Shown: positions 1 to 8,491, counted from the first letter of the stretch. The stretch: DNA of 19,738 nt from CAYRYU01 sp964428355 (GCA_964428355.1 CAYRYU010000123.1:1-19738); one strand, 5' to 3'. The notes: generated from the letters alone by a model not told the origin. Program-made: numbers and translations.

Positions 1-342
1 GGCGTGAACCCGAACGTTTTCTCCGGGTCGGGCTGCGAATGGTGGCTGCTGGCCTATCTCAACTCGAGCCTGGCGACCTTCCTGGTCCGGGCGGTCCTCC
101 GGAGGTCGAACATGATCACCTCGGGTTACCTTTCGCGGCTTCCGCTCCCCCCACTTTCGGAAAGAGCGAAGGAAATGCTCGCCAAGATCGCCGCTGATGC
201 AGTCAACAACCGCATGCAACCCCGGGAATACCCTCAGACGGTTCAGAAAATCGACCGGATCGTATTCCAGGAACTGGACCTTTCAGGTGCTTCCGTGAAA
301 ATGATGGTGGATTTCGCCAGGCAACCGGTCAGAGCATCCTGA
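1..342 (+). CDS. C-terminal fragment of an N6-adenine DNA methyltransferase (Eco57I / type IIG-like)
   Basis: The reading frame is open from base 1 to the TGA at 340-342, so the gene begins upstream of the window and only about 113 residues are visible. These residues resemble the end of Eco57I/TaqI-type restriction-modification enzymes. There is a stretch of the form 'LLAYLNSSLATFLVR', then 'LSRLPLPPLSE' (the usual 'LP(I/L)PPL' motif of the target-recognition domain), and finally 'KIDRIVFQELDLS', matching the common 'EIDRLVYELYGL' tail. Such domains give DNA sequence specificity to the adenine methylase. The catalytic NPPY motif lies outside the window, so activity cannot be judged. The gene converges on clpX, with 49 bp between the stops and no clear terminator. 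It could be a stand-alone methylase or a fused restriction-modification enzyme. Confidence 0.72.
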   Translation, partial: GVNPNVFSGSGCEWWLLAYLNSSLATFLVRAVLRRSNMITSGYLSRLPLPPLSERAKEMLAKIAADAVNNRMQPREYPQTVQKIDRIVFQELDLSGASVKMMVDFARQPVRAS

Positions 343-391
343 GATCAGGCGGGCCGGGGCAGTGGGGGGGAGAAGCGCAGGGGGAAGGCTT

Positions 392-1702
392 TCAGGCCGG
401 AATCTGGGCGGTCAGCGGCTGGACCTGGGCCGACTTCTCGACTTCCTCGTCGTGGGCTTTCCTCTCTTCCTCGAGCCGCGCAAGTCGGCTGTCGACGAAC
501 TCGCGGTCGACCACAAGGCTCTTCAGCCTGGTCTCGCGCAGGGAAAACATGTCTTCCCTCAGAATCCTTTCGAAGACGTCGCGTAGACCGCGGGCACCGG
601 TCTTCTTCGACATGGCGATATCCACGATCCTGTCCATCCCGTCATCTTTGAAGACGAGCTCACAGCCGTCCATCTCGCAAAGTTTGGAATACTGCCGGAT
701 GATGGAGTTCCGGGGTTCTCGAAGGATTCGCATGAAGTCAGCCCTGCCCAGGCCATCGAGGGCGGTCTTCACCGGGAGGCGGCCGATGAACTCCGGGATG
801 AACCCGAACTGGAGGAGATCCTCGGTCTCGACATACCGGAAGAGCCGATGGTCAGCCTTGTCCTTGGGTTGAGGATCGGTATTGAAACCGATGCTAAAGT
901 CCTTGTGGAGCCTTTTCTCGATGATCTTTTCCAGACCGTTGAACGCTCCTCCGCATATGAAGAGGATGTGGGTGGTATCGAGTTTGACGACCTGCTGGGA
1001 CATGGGGTTCTTTCGTCCGCCCGTCAGCGGGACATTTGCGACCGTTCCCTCGATGAGCTTCAGAAAAGCCTGTTGAACCCCTTCTCCGGAGACGTCGCGG
1101 GAGATCGAAACGTTGTTGGAGGTCTTCGCCTTCTTGTCGATTTCGTCGAGATAGACGATTCCCTTCTGGGCATCCTCGACATCGTGGTTTGCATTGATCA
1201 GAAGGGAAAGAAGAACATTCTCGACGTCGTCGCCCACATATCCAGCCTCGGTGTAGCTCGTGCAGTCACCGATCGCGAACGGAACCCGCAGCATCTTGGA
1301 CAGGGTGCGCGCGATCAGGGTTTTCCCCGAACCCGTCGGGCCTACCAGAAGGATGTTCGATTTCTCGAACTCGACATCATCCTTGGAGTTGATCATTGAA
1401 AGGATCTTGTAATGGTTGTAGACGGCGAGGGAGATGACCTTCTTGGCGGGATCCTGGCCAACCACGTATTCGGAAAGGCGGTCGAAGATGATCTGGGGGG
1501 AATACTCCTTGACGATCGCCTTCAGATCCACTTTGGAAGCTGACTCTCCCGCCTTGACCCGTTCCTTTTCGCTCGTGGTCTTCCTGAGGAAGATGTCTGT
1601 AGCGGTATCGACGCAGGTCTTGCAAAGGATCGTCCCATCACGGTTCTGAACGAAATCGCCTCCGCGGCGAAGATCTTTCCCACAAAAAACACAATGGCTC
1701 AT
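392..1702 (-). CDS. clpX: ClpX, AAA+ unfoldase of the Clp protease
   Basis: This 436-residue protein has the ClpX architecture and normal length. ClpX unfolds tagged substrates with ATP and threads them into the ClpP peptidase in the cytoplasm. The N-terminal zinc-binding domain has Cys4, Cys7, Cys27 and Cys30. Walker A is GPTGSGKT (121-128), the pore-1 loop is GYVG (154-157), Walker B is IVYLDEID (182-189), and the sensor-2 stretch is GARGLR (369-374). The IGF tripeptide that docks on ClpP is present at 271-273, so a ClpP partner is expected. The substrate-gripping RKH loop reads RKN (230-232). The ATG start has a good ribosome site (GAGGTGG, 4 nt upstream). Neither tig nor clpP is adjacent, unlike the usual tig-clpP-clpX order: a secreted protease lies upstream and a methylase converges downstream. 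It could be the only clpX of the genome, relocated, or a second copy. Confidence 0.96.
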   Translation of the reverse strand: MSHCVFCGKDLRRGGDFVQNRDGTILCKTCVDTATDIFLRKTTSEKERVKAGESASKVDLKAIVKEYSPQIIFDRLSEYVVGQDPAKKVISLAVYNHYKILSMINSKDDVEFEKSNILLVGPTGSGKTLIARTLSKMLRVPFAIGDCTSYTEAGYVGDDVENVLLSLLINANHDVEDAQKGIVYLDEIDKKAKTSNNVSISRDVSGEGVQQAFLKLIEGTVANVPLTGGRKNPMSQQVVKLDTTHILFICGGAFNGLEKIIEKRLHKDFSIGFNTDPQPKDKADHRLFRYVETEDLLQFGFIPEFIGRLPVKTALDGLGRADFMRILREPRNSIIRQYSKLCEMDGCELVFKDDGMDRIVDIAMSKKTGARGLRDVFERILREDMFSLRETRLKSLVVDREFVDSRLARLEEERKAHDEEVEKSAQVQPLTAQIPA

Positions 1703-1769
1703 GAAACCACCTCAATTGCGACCGGACTTTTCCGGCGATTCGAACTTTTTTCCAGGGGATGACCGGAGA

Positions 1770-1811
1770 AAGGAAAAAGGATTAAGTAGAAAGGATAAAG
1801 GATAAAGGAAA
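1770..1811. repeat. Short purine-rich near-tandem GGATAAA units
   Basis: Between clpX and the terminator hairpin lies an A/G-rich tract with near-repeats of the unit GGATAAA (AGGATTAAG, AGGATAAA, GGATAAAGG). On the minus strand it forms the T/C-rich tail after the terminator hairpin, so it may simply extend the termination signal. No open frame of note lies here. Confidence 0.5.
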
Positions 1812-1841
1812 GAGCTGGAAATTCCGGGGAATTTCCAGCTC
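1812..1841 (-). terminator. Intrinsic terminator of the metalloprotease gene
   Basis: A perfect 14-bp inverted repeat (GAGCTGGAAATTCC and its complement) surrounds a 2-base centre. It lies 24 bp past the protease stop codon. Read on the minus strand, the hairpin is followed by a pyrimidine-rich run with T-triplets (TTTCCTTTATCC and more), as expected of a Rho-independent terminator. On the plus strand the flank is purine-rich, so it should act mainly for the minus-strand gene and insulate clpX from protease transcription. Confidence 0.85.
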
Positions 1842-1865
1842 GCGGATCAGGTTCGTATTTGGAAC

Positions 1866-3497
1866 TTACTCTCCGTGAACGGACCGGAACTTCTGGAACT
1901 TCTTGATGTCGACCTTGTCGATGACTTCGCCGTCATAAGCGGCCTTGGTGATTCCGCGGGCCTTGAACACTTCGGTGATCTTTTCCGCGTTCTTTCCGGA
2001 GTTGAGGTTCTTGTCGGCGGTGAGGATCGCGTTGTAACCGTCGATGAACTTGGGGCTTCCGGCTTTCAGGTAGAAGAAGCTCTTGTGGATCAGGATGTCG
2101 GAAACTGCGGCCCCGAGGGCTTTCCGGAGATCCCAGATCGTGGCGCCCCAGATTTCGCCGTCGGCATGGACTTCGCCCTCGATGTCTTCGGGGTAGTGGA
2201 GAGAGTTTTCCATGTGCCGCAGGTAGGGTTTGCCCATCTTCTGAACGGCCCATTCACCGAGCTTGGGGTCGTTGGAGAGGGAGCAGGCGAAGTAATCGGC
2301 CTGGCCTTCGTTGATCGCGCCGGATTCCGCGCTGTAGTTGAGGCTCACGATGGTTTGGAGCGTGGCATGCGAATACTCGTGCCAACAAACCGACTCCTCC
2401 TTGGAAAGGTCGTTGAGGCGGTTTCCATCGCCGAAAGCCATGGCGTCTTCCCAGGGGCTGTAGTAGGCATTGTCATACTTGGTTCCGTAATGGACGGTGG
2501 CTTTGAGGGATTTGTCCATTTTGTTGTGCCCCATGGCCTTGAAGTAGTCATGGACCTTGGTGATGTAATAATACATGTTGACCTCGTCGAAATGGGTGTC
2601 GGCGGGATCGTAGTGGTGTTCATCGGTTTCGCTGATCGCCGCGGGTCCGTCTTCGTTCACGACGTTCGCGAAATCGCCCTTGAGGTTATGGGCGGTAAGG
2701 TGGAGGAGGTCTTCCTTGCTGGTTCCACCAACGAGGGGGTTGAAGGGATAGACGGTTCCTTTTCCGTTCGCGAAAACCATCTGGTTGACCCGGGAGATCT
2801 CCTTGCCGTTCTCGGCGTTGAGGACGATTTCCCAGTCACCCAACGGTTCGGCGGCGGGGACTTTCACGCAATAGACCATCGTTCCACGGTTCCCTTCGGC
2901 CTGGACTTCGAGAGCGGCCTGGGGGGAGTTCCGAAGCTTGGTTGCGCCGAGGGCTTTCTTGGCGGCCTCGATGGCGTCGGACTGGCTGAGAACGATCTGG
3001 TTGTCGATCGATTCGACGGTGGGGAAGGAGCCGTTGGCAAGGTCGACGGTCCGGTTTTTCCCGATGTGGATTTCGATCAGGGAATCCCGGACGGGGACCC
3101 CGTCGATGACCATGCGGAAGGAAACGTGCTCGGCACCGGCTTCCTTCGTCGACTTGACCATCTTGACGATGTTGGCATCTTTGACTGCCGGGAGATTGAA
3201 GAGGGAGGCATGCTCGTAGATGAATCCGCGGGCGGCTTCTTCGGCGGTTCCGGAAAGGGGCTCTGAAAGCTTGCCCTGCATGCTGGACACTTTCTTCCCG
3301 TTGTGCGAAAGGCCCATCAGGTTGATTCCCTCGGTCAGGGCGACGTCGGAGAGCACGGCATCGATGATTTCGGGCGCTACGGTTACGAGACCGGTGGAGG
3401 GTTTAACGTTGGTCTGGGTCGGAGAAACATCGAAACCCATCGCCATCCCGGAACAAAGGAAAAAACAACCAAATGCCAACCACACATACCTTTTCAT
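1866..3497 (-). CDS. Secreted zinc metalloprotease, thermolysin/fungalysin type (M4/M36-like)
   Basis: This is a 543-residue preproprotein. Residues 1-21 form a Sec signal peptide (basic start, hydrophobic core, likely cut near AMG-FD). A propeptide follows: an FTP-like segment around 75-130, then a PepSY-like segment around 165-235 with the 'LSQSDAIEAAKKAL' pattern. The catalytic domain starts near 245. The zinc motif is HEYSH (His373, Glu374, His377). The third ligand, Glu397, lies in 'ESGAINEGQAD', spaced as in thermolysin. A later 'HADGEIWGATIWDLR' (445-459) provides the second catalytic His and looks more like fungalysin (M36) than classical M4. By family it should be an extracellular endopeptidase activated by loss of its propeptide. 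No C-terminal sorting or PPC domain is seen. The ATG has a GGGAG ribosome site. The gene is monocistronic, ending in a terminator at 1812-1841. Confidence 0.93.
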   Translation of the reverse strand: MKRYVWLAFGCFFLCSGMAMGFDVSPTQTNVKPSTGLVTVAPEIIDAVLSDVALTEGINLMGLSHNGKKVSSMQGKLSEPLSGTAEEAARGFIYEHASLFNLPAVKDANIVKMVKSTKEAGAEHVSFRMVIDGVPVRDSLIEIHIGKNRTVDLANGSFPTVESIDNQIVLSQSDAIEAAKKALGATKLRNSPQAALEVQAEGNRGTMVYCVKVPAAEPLGDWEIVLNAENGKEISRVNQMVFANGKGTVYPFNPLVGGTSKEDLLHLTAHNLKGDFANVVNEDGPAAISETDEHHYDPADTHFDEVNMYYYITKVHDYFKAMGHNKMDKSLKATVHYGTKYDNAYYSPWEDAMAFGDGNRLNDLSKEESVCWHEYSHATLQTIVSLNYSAESGAINEGQADYFACSLSNDPKLGEWAVQKMGKPYLRHMENSLHYPEDIEGEVHADGEIWGATIWDLRKALGAAVSDILIHKSFFYLKAGSPKFIDGYNAILTADKNLNSGKNAEKITEVFKARGITKAAYDGEVIDKVDIKKFQKFRSVHGE

Positions 3498-3519
3498 CTT
3501 ATACTCCCTTACTCTTTTT

Positions 3520-3565
3520 GTGGGTTACTTAAGTTTATCACGAGGGTACCGGATTTCGCAAATCA
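3520..3565 (-). promoter_or_regulatory. Candidate sigma-70-type promoter of the metalloprotease
   Basis: On the minus strand, TTGCGA and TAAACT are separated by 18 bp, a short distance upstream of the protease start. Each hexamer matches consensus at four of six positions. The surrounding region is locally AT-richer than the coding DNA. This is a weak call from pattern alone. Confidence 0.3.
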
Positions 3566-3673
3566 TTCTTCGAAAATTCTTTCCCCCCCAGCGATGCAAT
3601 GGAAACTCGAGGTTTCCCTTGCTTTGAGGCGGAGATCCGGGTTAACTTCGCCGAAGGACAACTCAAAAGACGA

Positions 3674-6016
3674 ATGGAAGATCTGGAAAAATACCTGCAA
3701 AATCTGCGGAACTGTGATCCCGTTGTTTCCTTCGCCGCTTATGGCGAGTTGATCCGGGATTTCCGGGAATCGGGTAAGAAGGAACTTCTCGAAAACACGG
3801 CGATCAGGGAGCGGGATCCAAATCTCAGAGCAATCCTCTTTTCCGCACTTGCCGCTATCGGAATGAGAGTCGAGCCGGGGGAACTGTTTCCATCGCTCGA
3901 CATGCTTTTCGGACTCCTCAGAGAGCCCGGAAAAGACGATCTCTGCCTCTCACTCCTGCTCCAAAGGGTTGGAGAAAGCGAAAGCCCGGGAATTCTCTCC
4001 ATCCTGCGCGAACAGGAACTTTCCGGCTTTTCGATCCAGGTTCTTCCCACGATCATGGGGGCTTTCGAGCGGTTTGGCAGCGCGGACGATTCTTCGCTGG
4101 TCCTTCCCTTTCTCAGCCACTCCGCTCCGGAGGTGGTTTCCGCCGCCGCCAGGTTCGCGATGAAGTTCGAGCCGGCCCGGATGTGGGATTCCGTGATTTC
4201 CCTTCTCATCAGCCCCAATCCGCGCATTCGGGCAGTGGGCGTTGGAACCCTCGCAGAATGGGATCTCCCTGAAGCCTCCCGGCACCTGGAGGCGATGTTT
4301 CTCGGAACCGAACCGGAAGAGTTCGAAGCCGCCCGGGAATGCCTGGTCGGTCTCCCCCTAGGGGCCAGGTTTCCGATCCTTCTGAGGGTCATAGCCATCG
4401 AGGATGATCCACGGCGCCTCACCATCCTTTTCGAAGAGGGAATCCCCGTGTTCGATCAGGGGATGCTTCCCGGACTGACCGGAATCCATGAGCGCTCGTC
4501 AGGTGAGAAGAAGCGGATGCTCTCAGGTCTCCTCGAAAGGTTGGCGGAAAGCGCGTTCCGGACTGGGAGGATTTCGGCCTCCCCAAAATCCTATCTGGAG
4601 GACCTGACCCGGAAATTCCACCAGGCAAGAGATTTGCAGATCAGCGAACAAAATAGGGTCGCCAGGCTCCTTCCGGATTCAGGGGCACCCGGGGCCCCGC
4701 CCCACCCCACCCCTGTTGAGGTCCCGCCCAAGGAGATCCCTTCCGGCGCACCCCAACCGGCCGATCCAATGCCGACCCCCTCAAATCCAGAATCGGAAGG
4801 AACGGGCATGGGGCTTTCCCAAGAGGAGAGACTTCGCTTCCTTTCCCGACTCGACCAGCCCGCGTGGGGCAGGCTCAAAGAAGGAATCGTAACGCAGCTT
4901 CCAAAAATGACACGGGACGAGATCCTGACCCTGGCTCTCGTCCTTGGGCGTGTGGGTTCCCCCGCGGACGTCCCAATTCTCCAGCCACTTCTCCGGAACC
5001 CCGACCCCCTGATCGTTACCGCCTCACTGGAAAGCCTGGCTCGTCTGGATCCCCCATCCCTGCGGGACCTCATGAGCGATCTCCTCCGCCACGGGAACGA
5101 AGAGGTCCGCGCAACCGCACTGCACGTCTTTTCGATGTTCGACAAGAAACGTGCCCTAGCGGAGGTAGAGGACATGGCCTTTTCCAGCAACCGCCGCTCC
5201 AGAGCCCTTGCCATCTTCAGCATGGGCCATTTCGACTTTCCCTCGGTCCGGGACCTCGTGATCAAATGTCTCGAAACGGAAAAGGAGAATGACAACCTCC
5301 TCCAGATGGGGGTCATCATCAAAGCCAACATCGACCAGGAGCTGTTTTTCGAGCTTCTCCGTTTGGAAGGGGGCGTTTCTGAGGCGGTATCGGAAACCTT
5401 CCGCCGCATAATCCAGGAAGCAGGGGAAAAACTTGTCGGCTCGGGAACCGCAGGCTTTCACGACGTCGAATCCCTCCGCGGGGAATGGCGACGGAAGCAC
5501 GAGCGAAGGGAATCCCCACCTGACCATTCGCTCGGAAGGATAAGGGAGCTGAGGAAGGCACAGCCAAGGCCGGGAGGAAAAAATCAAAGGAATGCTCAAG
5601 CAGTCCTTCGGACTTTTCCACCAGGGCTCCCGAAGCTGGCCCTCGTTCTCGTCGTTTTCCTCGCCTTCTTCTGGTTTCTTGTCAGCCGGCGGCCACCCCC
5701 CGTGAAGAACCGACCTTCGATGAACGTCAAAAGCTACCTCGAGGACCCGACCCTGGTTTTCGAGGAAAAGGTTCTGGTCCAGGGAACGATCCTTTCGATC
5801 GCGCCCGATGGAAAGGCGATTTCGATCAGGACCCTGGGAAAGAGCCACGAGACGTTCAGGATCCTTTTTCCACATGGCAGAACCGCTCAAAAACTGGAAA
5901 GAGGGGACACATTCAGCGGTATCGTGGTCCCGAAATACCGCCTCGATTCGGGAATCGTCGCCCAACTGGTTTCGGAAGGGGAAGCCGGAGAGGGGGAGAA
6001 CCTCACTTCTCCTTGA
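3674..6016 (+). CDS. HEAT-repeat protein with one membrane helix and C-terminal OB-like domain
   Basis: About 780 residues, not recognised as a named protein. Two helical-repeat blocks (roughly residues 10-270 and 380-585) carry HEAT-type units such as 'DPNLRAILFSALAAIG', 'NEEVRATALHVFSMF' and 'NRRSRALAIFSMGHF'. A Pro-rich linker (nt about 4670-4810) joins them. A basic linker precedes one membrane helix (nt 5630-5692), followed by a roughly 100-residue beta-rich tail (nt 5718-6013) that could be OB-like. HEAT arrays usually bind proteins, so a membrane-tethered scaffold is plausible; this is inference. The start is uncertain. ATG 3674 gives a HEAT-like N-terminus but only a distant AAGGA site. 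ATG 3599 would add 25 residues without a ribosome site. The 3' end overlaps the cyclase gene tail to tail by 14 bp, leaving no room for a terminator between them. Confidence 0.82.
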   Translation: MEDLEKYLQNLRNCDPVVSFAAYGELIRDFRESGKKELLENTAIRERDPNLRAILFSALAAIGMRVEPGELFPSLDMLFGLLREPGKDDLCLSLLLQRVGESESPGILSILREQELSGFSIQVLPTIMGAFERFGSADDSSLVLPFLSHSAPEVVSAAARFAMKFEPARMWDSVISLLISPNPRIRAVGVGTLAEWDLPEASRHLEAMFLGTEPEEFEAARECLVGLPLGARFPILLRVIAIEDDPRRLTILFEEGIPVFDQGMLPGLTGIHERSSGEKKRMLSGLLERLAESAFRTGRISASPKSYLEDLTRKFHQARDLQISEQNRVARLLPDSGAPGAPPHPTPVEVPPKEIPSGAPQPADPMPTPSNPESEGTGMGLSQEERLRFLSRLDQPAWGRLKEGIVTQLPKMTRDEILTLALVLGRVGSPADVPILQPLLRNPDPLIVTASLESLARLDPPSLRDLMSDLLRHGNEEVRATALHVFSMFDKKRALAEVEDMAFSSNRRSRALAIFSMGHFDFPSVRDLVIKCLETEKENDNLLQMGVIIKANIDQELFFELLRLEGGVSEAVSETFRRIIQEAGEKLVGSGTAGFHDVESLRGEWRRKHERRESPPDHSLGRIRELRKAQPRPGGKNQRNAQAVLRTFPPGLPKLALVLVVFLAFFWFLVSRRPPPVKNRPSMNVKSYLEDPTLVFEEKVLVQGTILSIAPDGKAISIRTLGKSHETFRILFPHGRTAQKLERGDTFSGIVVPKYRLDSGIVAQLVSEGEAGEGENLTSP

Positions 6017-8417
6017 GGTCGTAGACTCCATCCCAATCGGGGGCGGGGGGGGTCGCGATACAGACCTCGCAGCGGCTCAGGTAGAGCTGCGAAGGAAGAT
6101 CATTGGGATTGGCCTCCAGCGCTTCGGTGAACCGCTGCCGGGCCCCCGCGAAATCGCGCTGGAAGAACAACCGGTGGCCGTCGATGAACCGGACGACGCA
6201 GTTCATTGCACCCTCTTCAAGCTGGTCTCCCCGTTCCCCGAGGAGTTCGTAGATCCTGACGGGCTTCCGTTTTCCCTTCACGCGGATGAAATCCAGCTCC
6301 CTAACGAAAACGTCGTTCTTGACCTGCTCGAAGGTGAACTCCGACAGGAGCGTGAGTGCCCGATAAAGCTTGGTGGCCGATTCCAGGCGGGAGGAAAGAT
6401 TGACTCCGTCTCCGATGGCGGTATATTCCATTCGACGGGTGGATCCGATGTTCCCGCAAAGAACCTCACCGGTGGAAATGCCGATTCCGATGGAGATGGG
6501 GACCTTCCCATCCTTGATCCTCTTCCCGTTGAATGCCGCAAGCTGCCGTTTCATTTCCAGGGCGGCCTTCACCGACCGGAGGGCGTGGTCGGGAAGGGGG
6601 ACGGGAGCACCGAAAACGGCCATGATCGCATCGCCGATGAACTTGTCGAGGACTCCGTCGAATTTGAAGATCGCATCGACCATGTAGGTGAAATACTCGT
6701 TGAGCATTTCGACGATTTCCTGAGAACCCAGCTTCTCGGTCAACGTGGTGTAGCTGCGGATGTCGGAGAAGAGGATCGTGACTTCGCGCTTCGTCCCACC
6801 CAGTTCGATGCTCCCGGTGCCGGAGGTGACCTTCTCGACGAGATCCTTGGACATGTAGCGGGTGAGGTTCGATTTGACCCGCTTTTCCTTGGTGATGTCC
6901 TCGAAGATCAGTACCACCCCAATGAATTTTCCCCGATCATCGTTGAGCGGAACCGCGACATAGTTCAGTGATCCGGTGTCGCCCGAGGGAAGTGTATAAT
7001 CGACATCGTAGAGACTTGCCTGCCCGTTGGTCCCGAAAACCTTCTCGACCTGCTTGGTGAACAGCTCGTTCTGGGAACCGAAGACTTCCACCACCGGACG
7101 ACCGGTGAGATCGACTGGAAGGCCAATTCCGAGTATTCTCTGGACCGCCTGGTTGTATTTCACCACACGGCGCTTGTCGTCGAGGGTGATAACCCCCGTC
7201 GTCAGCGAGGAAAGGATCGCCTCCAGGTATTTCTTCATAGTGATGGTTTTTTCGTAGAGCTGCGAATTCTGGAGGGAAATCGCTGCCTGAGCCGAAAAAG
7301 CCCCAAGCATTTCCTCGTCGTTCCGGTCGAATGCTCCGTGGCTCTTGTTGATGATCTGGGTCACCCCGATCACTTCGTTGTCGATGTCCCGGATCGGCAT
7401 GCAGAGGATCGACCTGGTGCGATAACCGGTTTTCTTGTCGATGTCCCTGTTGAAGCCTGGAAATTCATAGGCATCCGGGATGTTCAGGGTGTCACCCGAG
7501 GTCGCAACCTTGCCGGCGATTCCCAGGTGCTTCGGAAAGCGGATCTCCTTGACTTCGTCCCCGACCTCGGTCTTGGACCAGAGTTCGTTCGTTTCCCTGT
7601 CGATCAGGAAGAGGGTCGACCGATCGGCATCGAGGAGTTCGGCCGCCTTTTCCATTATGGTTCCGATTAGGTTTTTGAGGCTCAGGGAAGAACTGAGGGT
7701 GTTGGCGACGTTCAGCAGGGTTTCGATCTTCTTCTGGGAGGTCTTGACGTTCTCGTAAAGGATGGCATTTTCGAGGGTCAGGGAAAGCATCTGCGTAAGG
7801 GACCGGAGAAGTTCGATATCCCTGTCGAAAAAAACCCCCGCCTTCTTGTTGATGACCTGGACCACGCCAATGATCTTCTGTTCCCGGTTCCGGATGGGCA
7901 TGCAAAGCATCGATTTCGTACGGTATCCGGTCTGTTTGTCGACCGCCTGGTTGAAAAGGGGATTCTGGTAGGCATCCTCGATGTTGAGGATCTCGCCCGT
8001 CCGGGCGACGTGGCCGGCCAATCCGACCGTGATGGGGAAGCGGATCTCGTTGAACTGCACTCCTTGAGCGACTTTCGACCAGAGCTCGTTGGTCCGCCAG
8101 TCGATCAGGAAAAGGGAACTCCGATCCGCCTCGAGGATATCGGTAATGTGGAAGATGATCGCCGAGATCAGCGGCCCCAGTTCGAGTTGCCGGCCAAGCT
8201 CGTTGTTGACCCGGATGAGGGTGTTCCGCTCCTTGAGCATTTCGAAAAGGCCGGCAAGGAATTTCTTCCCCTCGGCGTCTCCGAGTTCCCGGAATCTTTC
8301 TACCAGAGCGGCGGTGTCGAAGCGGCTGTTGGAGAGTTCCAGGAGAAGGGCACCAGTTTTCCCCTCGTCGGGCTCGCCCTTTTTTCCTTCCACTTCCTGA
8401 TCGGTATGCTCTGCCAT
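6003..8417 (-). CDS. Class IIIb adenylate cyclase with GAF-GAF-PAS sensory domains
   Basis: This 804-residue soluble enzyme should make cAMP from ATP. In order it has GAF1 (about 78-218), GAF2 (about 240-385), PAS (about 396-508), a class III cyclase domain (about 540-700), and a TPR-like tail ending in 'DWDGVYDLKEK'. The catalytic set is complete: metal ligands Asp552 (FSDIRSY) and Asp596 (FIGDAIM), the adenine-specifying pair Lys592 and Thr666, and transition-state residues Asn673 and Arg677. Lys/Thr is the class IIIb signature. GAF2 has the NKXnFX3DE motif (Asn357-Lys358 to Asp367-Glu368) known from cyclic-nucleotide-binding GAFs. GAF1 has it with Ile for the last Glu. The two GAFs are close copies, suggesting an internal duplication. 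The ATG has an AGGAG site 6 nt upstream. The gene has its own promoter (8463-8491) and no operon partner. Confidence 0.94.
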   Translation of the reverse strand: MAEHTDQEVEGKKGEPDEGKTGALLLELSNSRFDTAALVERFRELGDAEGKKFLAGLFEMLKERNTLIRVNNELGRQLELGPLISAIIFHITDILEADRSSLFLIDWRTNELWSKVAQGVQFNEIRFPITVGLAGHVARTGEILNIEDAYQNPLFNQAVDKQTGYRTKSMLCMPIRNREQKIIGVVQVINKKAGVFFDRDIELLRSLTQMLSLTLENAILYENVKTSQKKIETLLNVANTLSSSLSLKNLIGTIMEKAAELLDADRSTLFLIDRETNELWSKTEVGDEVKEIRFPKHLGIAGKVATSGDTLNIPDAYEFPGFNRDIDKKTGYRTRSILCMPIRDIDNEVIGVTQIINKSHGAFDRNDEEMLGAFSAQAAISLQNSQLYEKTITMKKYLEAILSSLTTGVITLDDKRRVVKYNQAVQRILGIGLPVDLTGRPVVEVFGSQNELFTKQVEKVFGTNGQASLYDVDYTLPSGDTGSLNYVAVPLNDDRGKFIGVVLIFEDITKEKRVKSNLTRYMSKDLVEKVTSGTGSIELGGTKREVTILFSDIRSYTTLTEKLGSQEIVEMLNEYFTYMVDAIFKFDGVLDKFIGDAIMAVFGAPVPLPDHALRSVKAALEMKRQLAAFNGKRIKDGKVPISIGIGISTGEVLCGNIGSTRRMEYTAIGDGVNLSSRLESATKLYRALTLLSEFTFEQVKNDVFVRELDFIRVKGKRKPVRIYELLGERGDQLEEGAMNCVVRFIDGHRLFFQRDFAGARQRFTEALEANPNDLPSQLYLSRCEVCIATPPAPDWDGVYDLKEK

Positions 8418-8462
8418 TGTTTCTCCTGCTTCTAAACCTAACCCCGAGAGGGCCGAAGTGGG

Positions 8463-8491
8463 ATTATATCACAAATCATTCCGGGAAAAAA
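8463..8491 (-). promoter_or_regulatory. Extended -10 promoter of the adenylate cyclase gene
   Basis: On the minus strand a perfect TATAAT (8463-8468) is preceded by TGA, giving the extended -10 form TGnTATAAT. At 17 bp spacing the -35 position holds only a T run (8486-8491), which an extended -10 can tolerate. Transcription would start near 8455, giving a leader of about 40 nt with an AGGAG ribosome site. Confidence 0.72.

Noticed and set aside
338..349. CCTGA-GA-TCAGG inverted repeat as a terminator for the methylase gene
   Set aside because: The arms are only five bases with a two-base centre, and no T-run follows.
1875..3266. Long open frame (463 codons) on the plus strand opposite the metalloprotease
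   Set aside because: The minus strand encodes a complete zinc protease with signal peptide and motifs. The plus frame is Val/Gly/Asp-rich without domains, as expected of antisense coding.
3462..3497. Lipoprotein signal in the metalloprotease leader
   Set aside because: Two cysteines occur in the hydrophobic stretch, but neither has a proper lipobox (L-[AS]-[GA]-C) before it.
5808..6971. Plus-strand open frame of 387 codons covering the cyclase 3' end
   Set aside because: It runs opposite conserved cyclase catalytic motifs and overlaps the end of the HEAT gene in another frame. It is a shadow.
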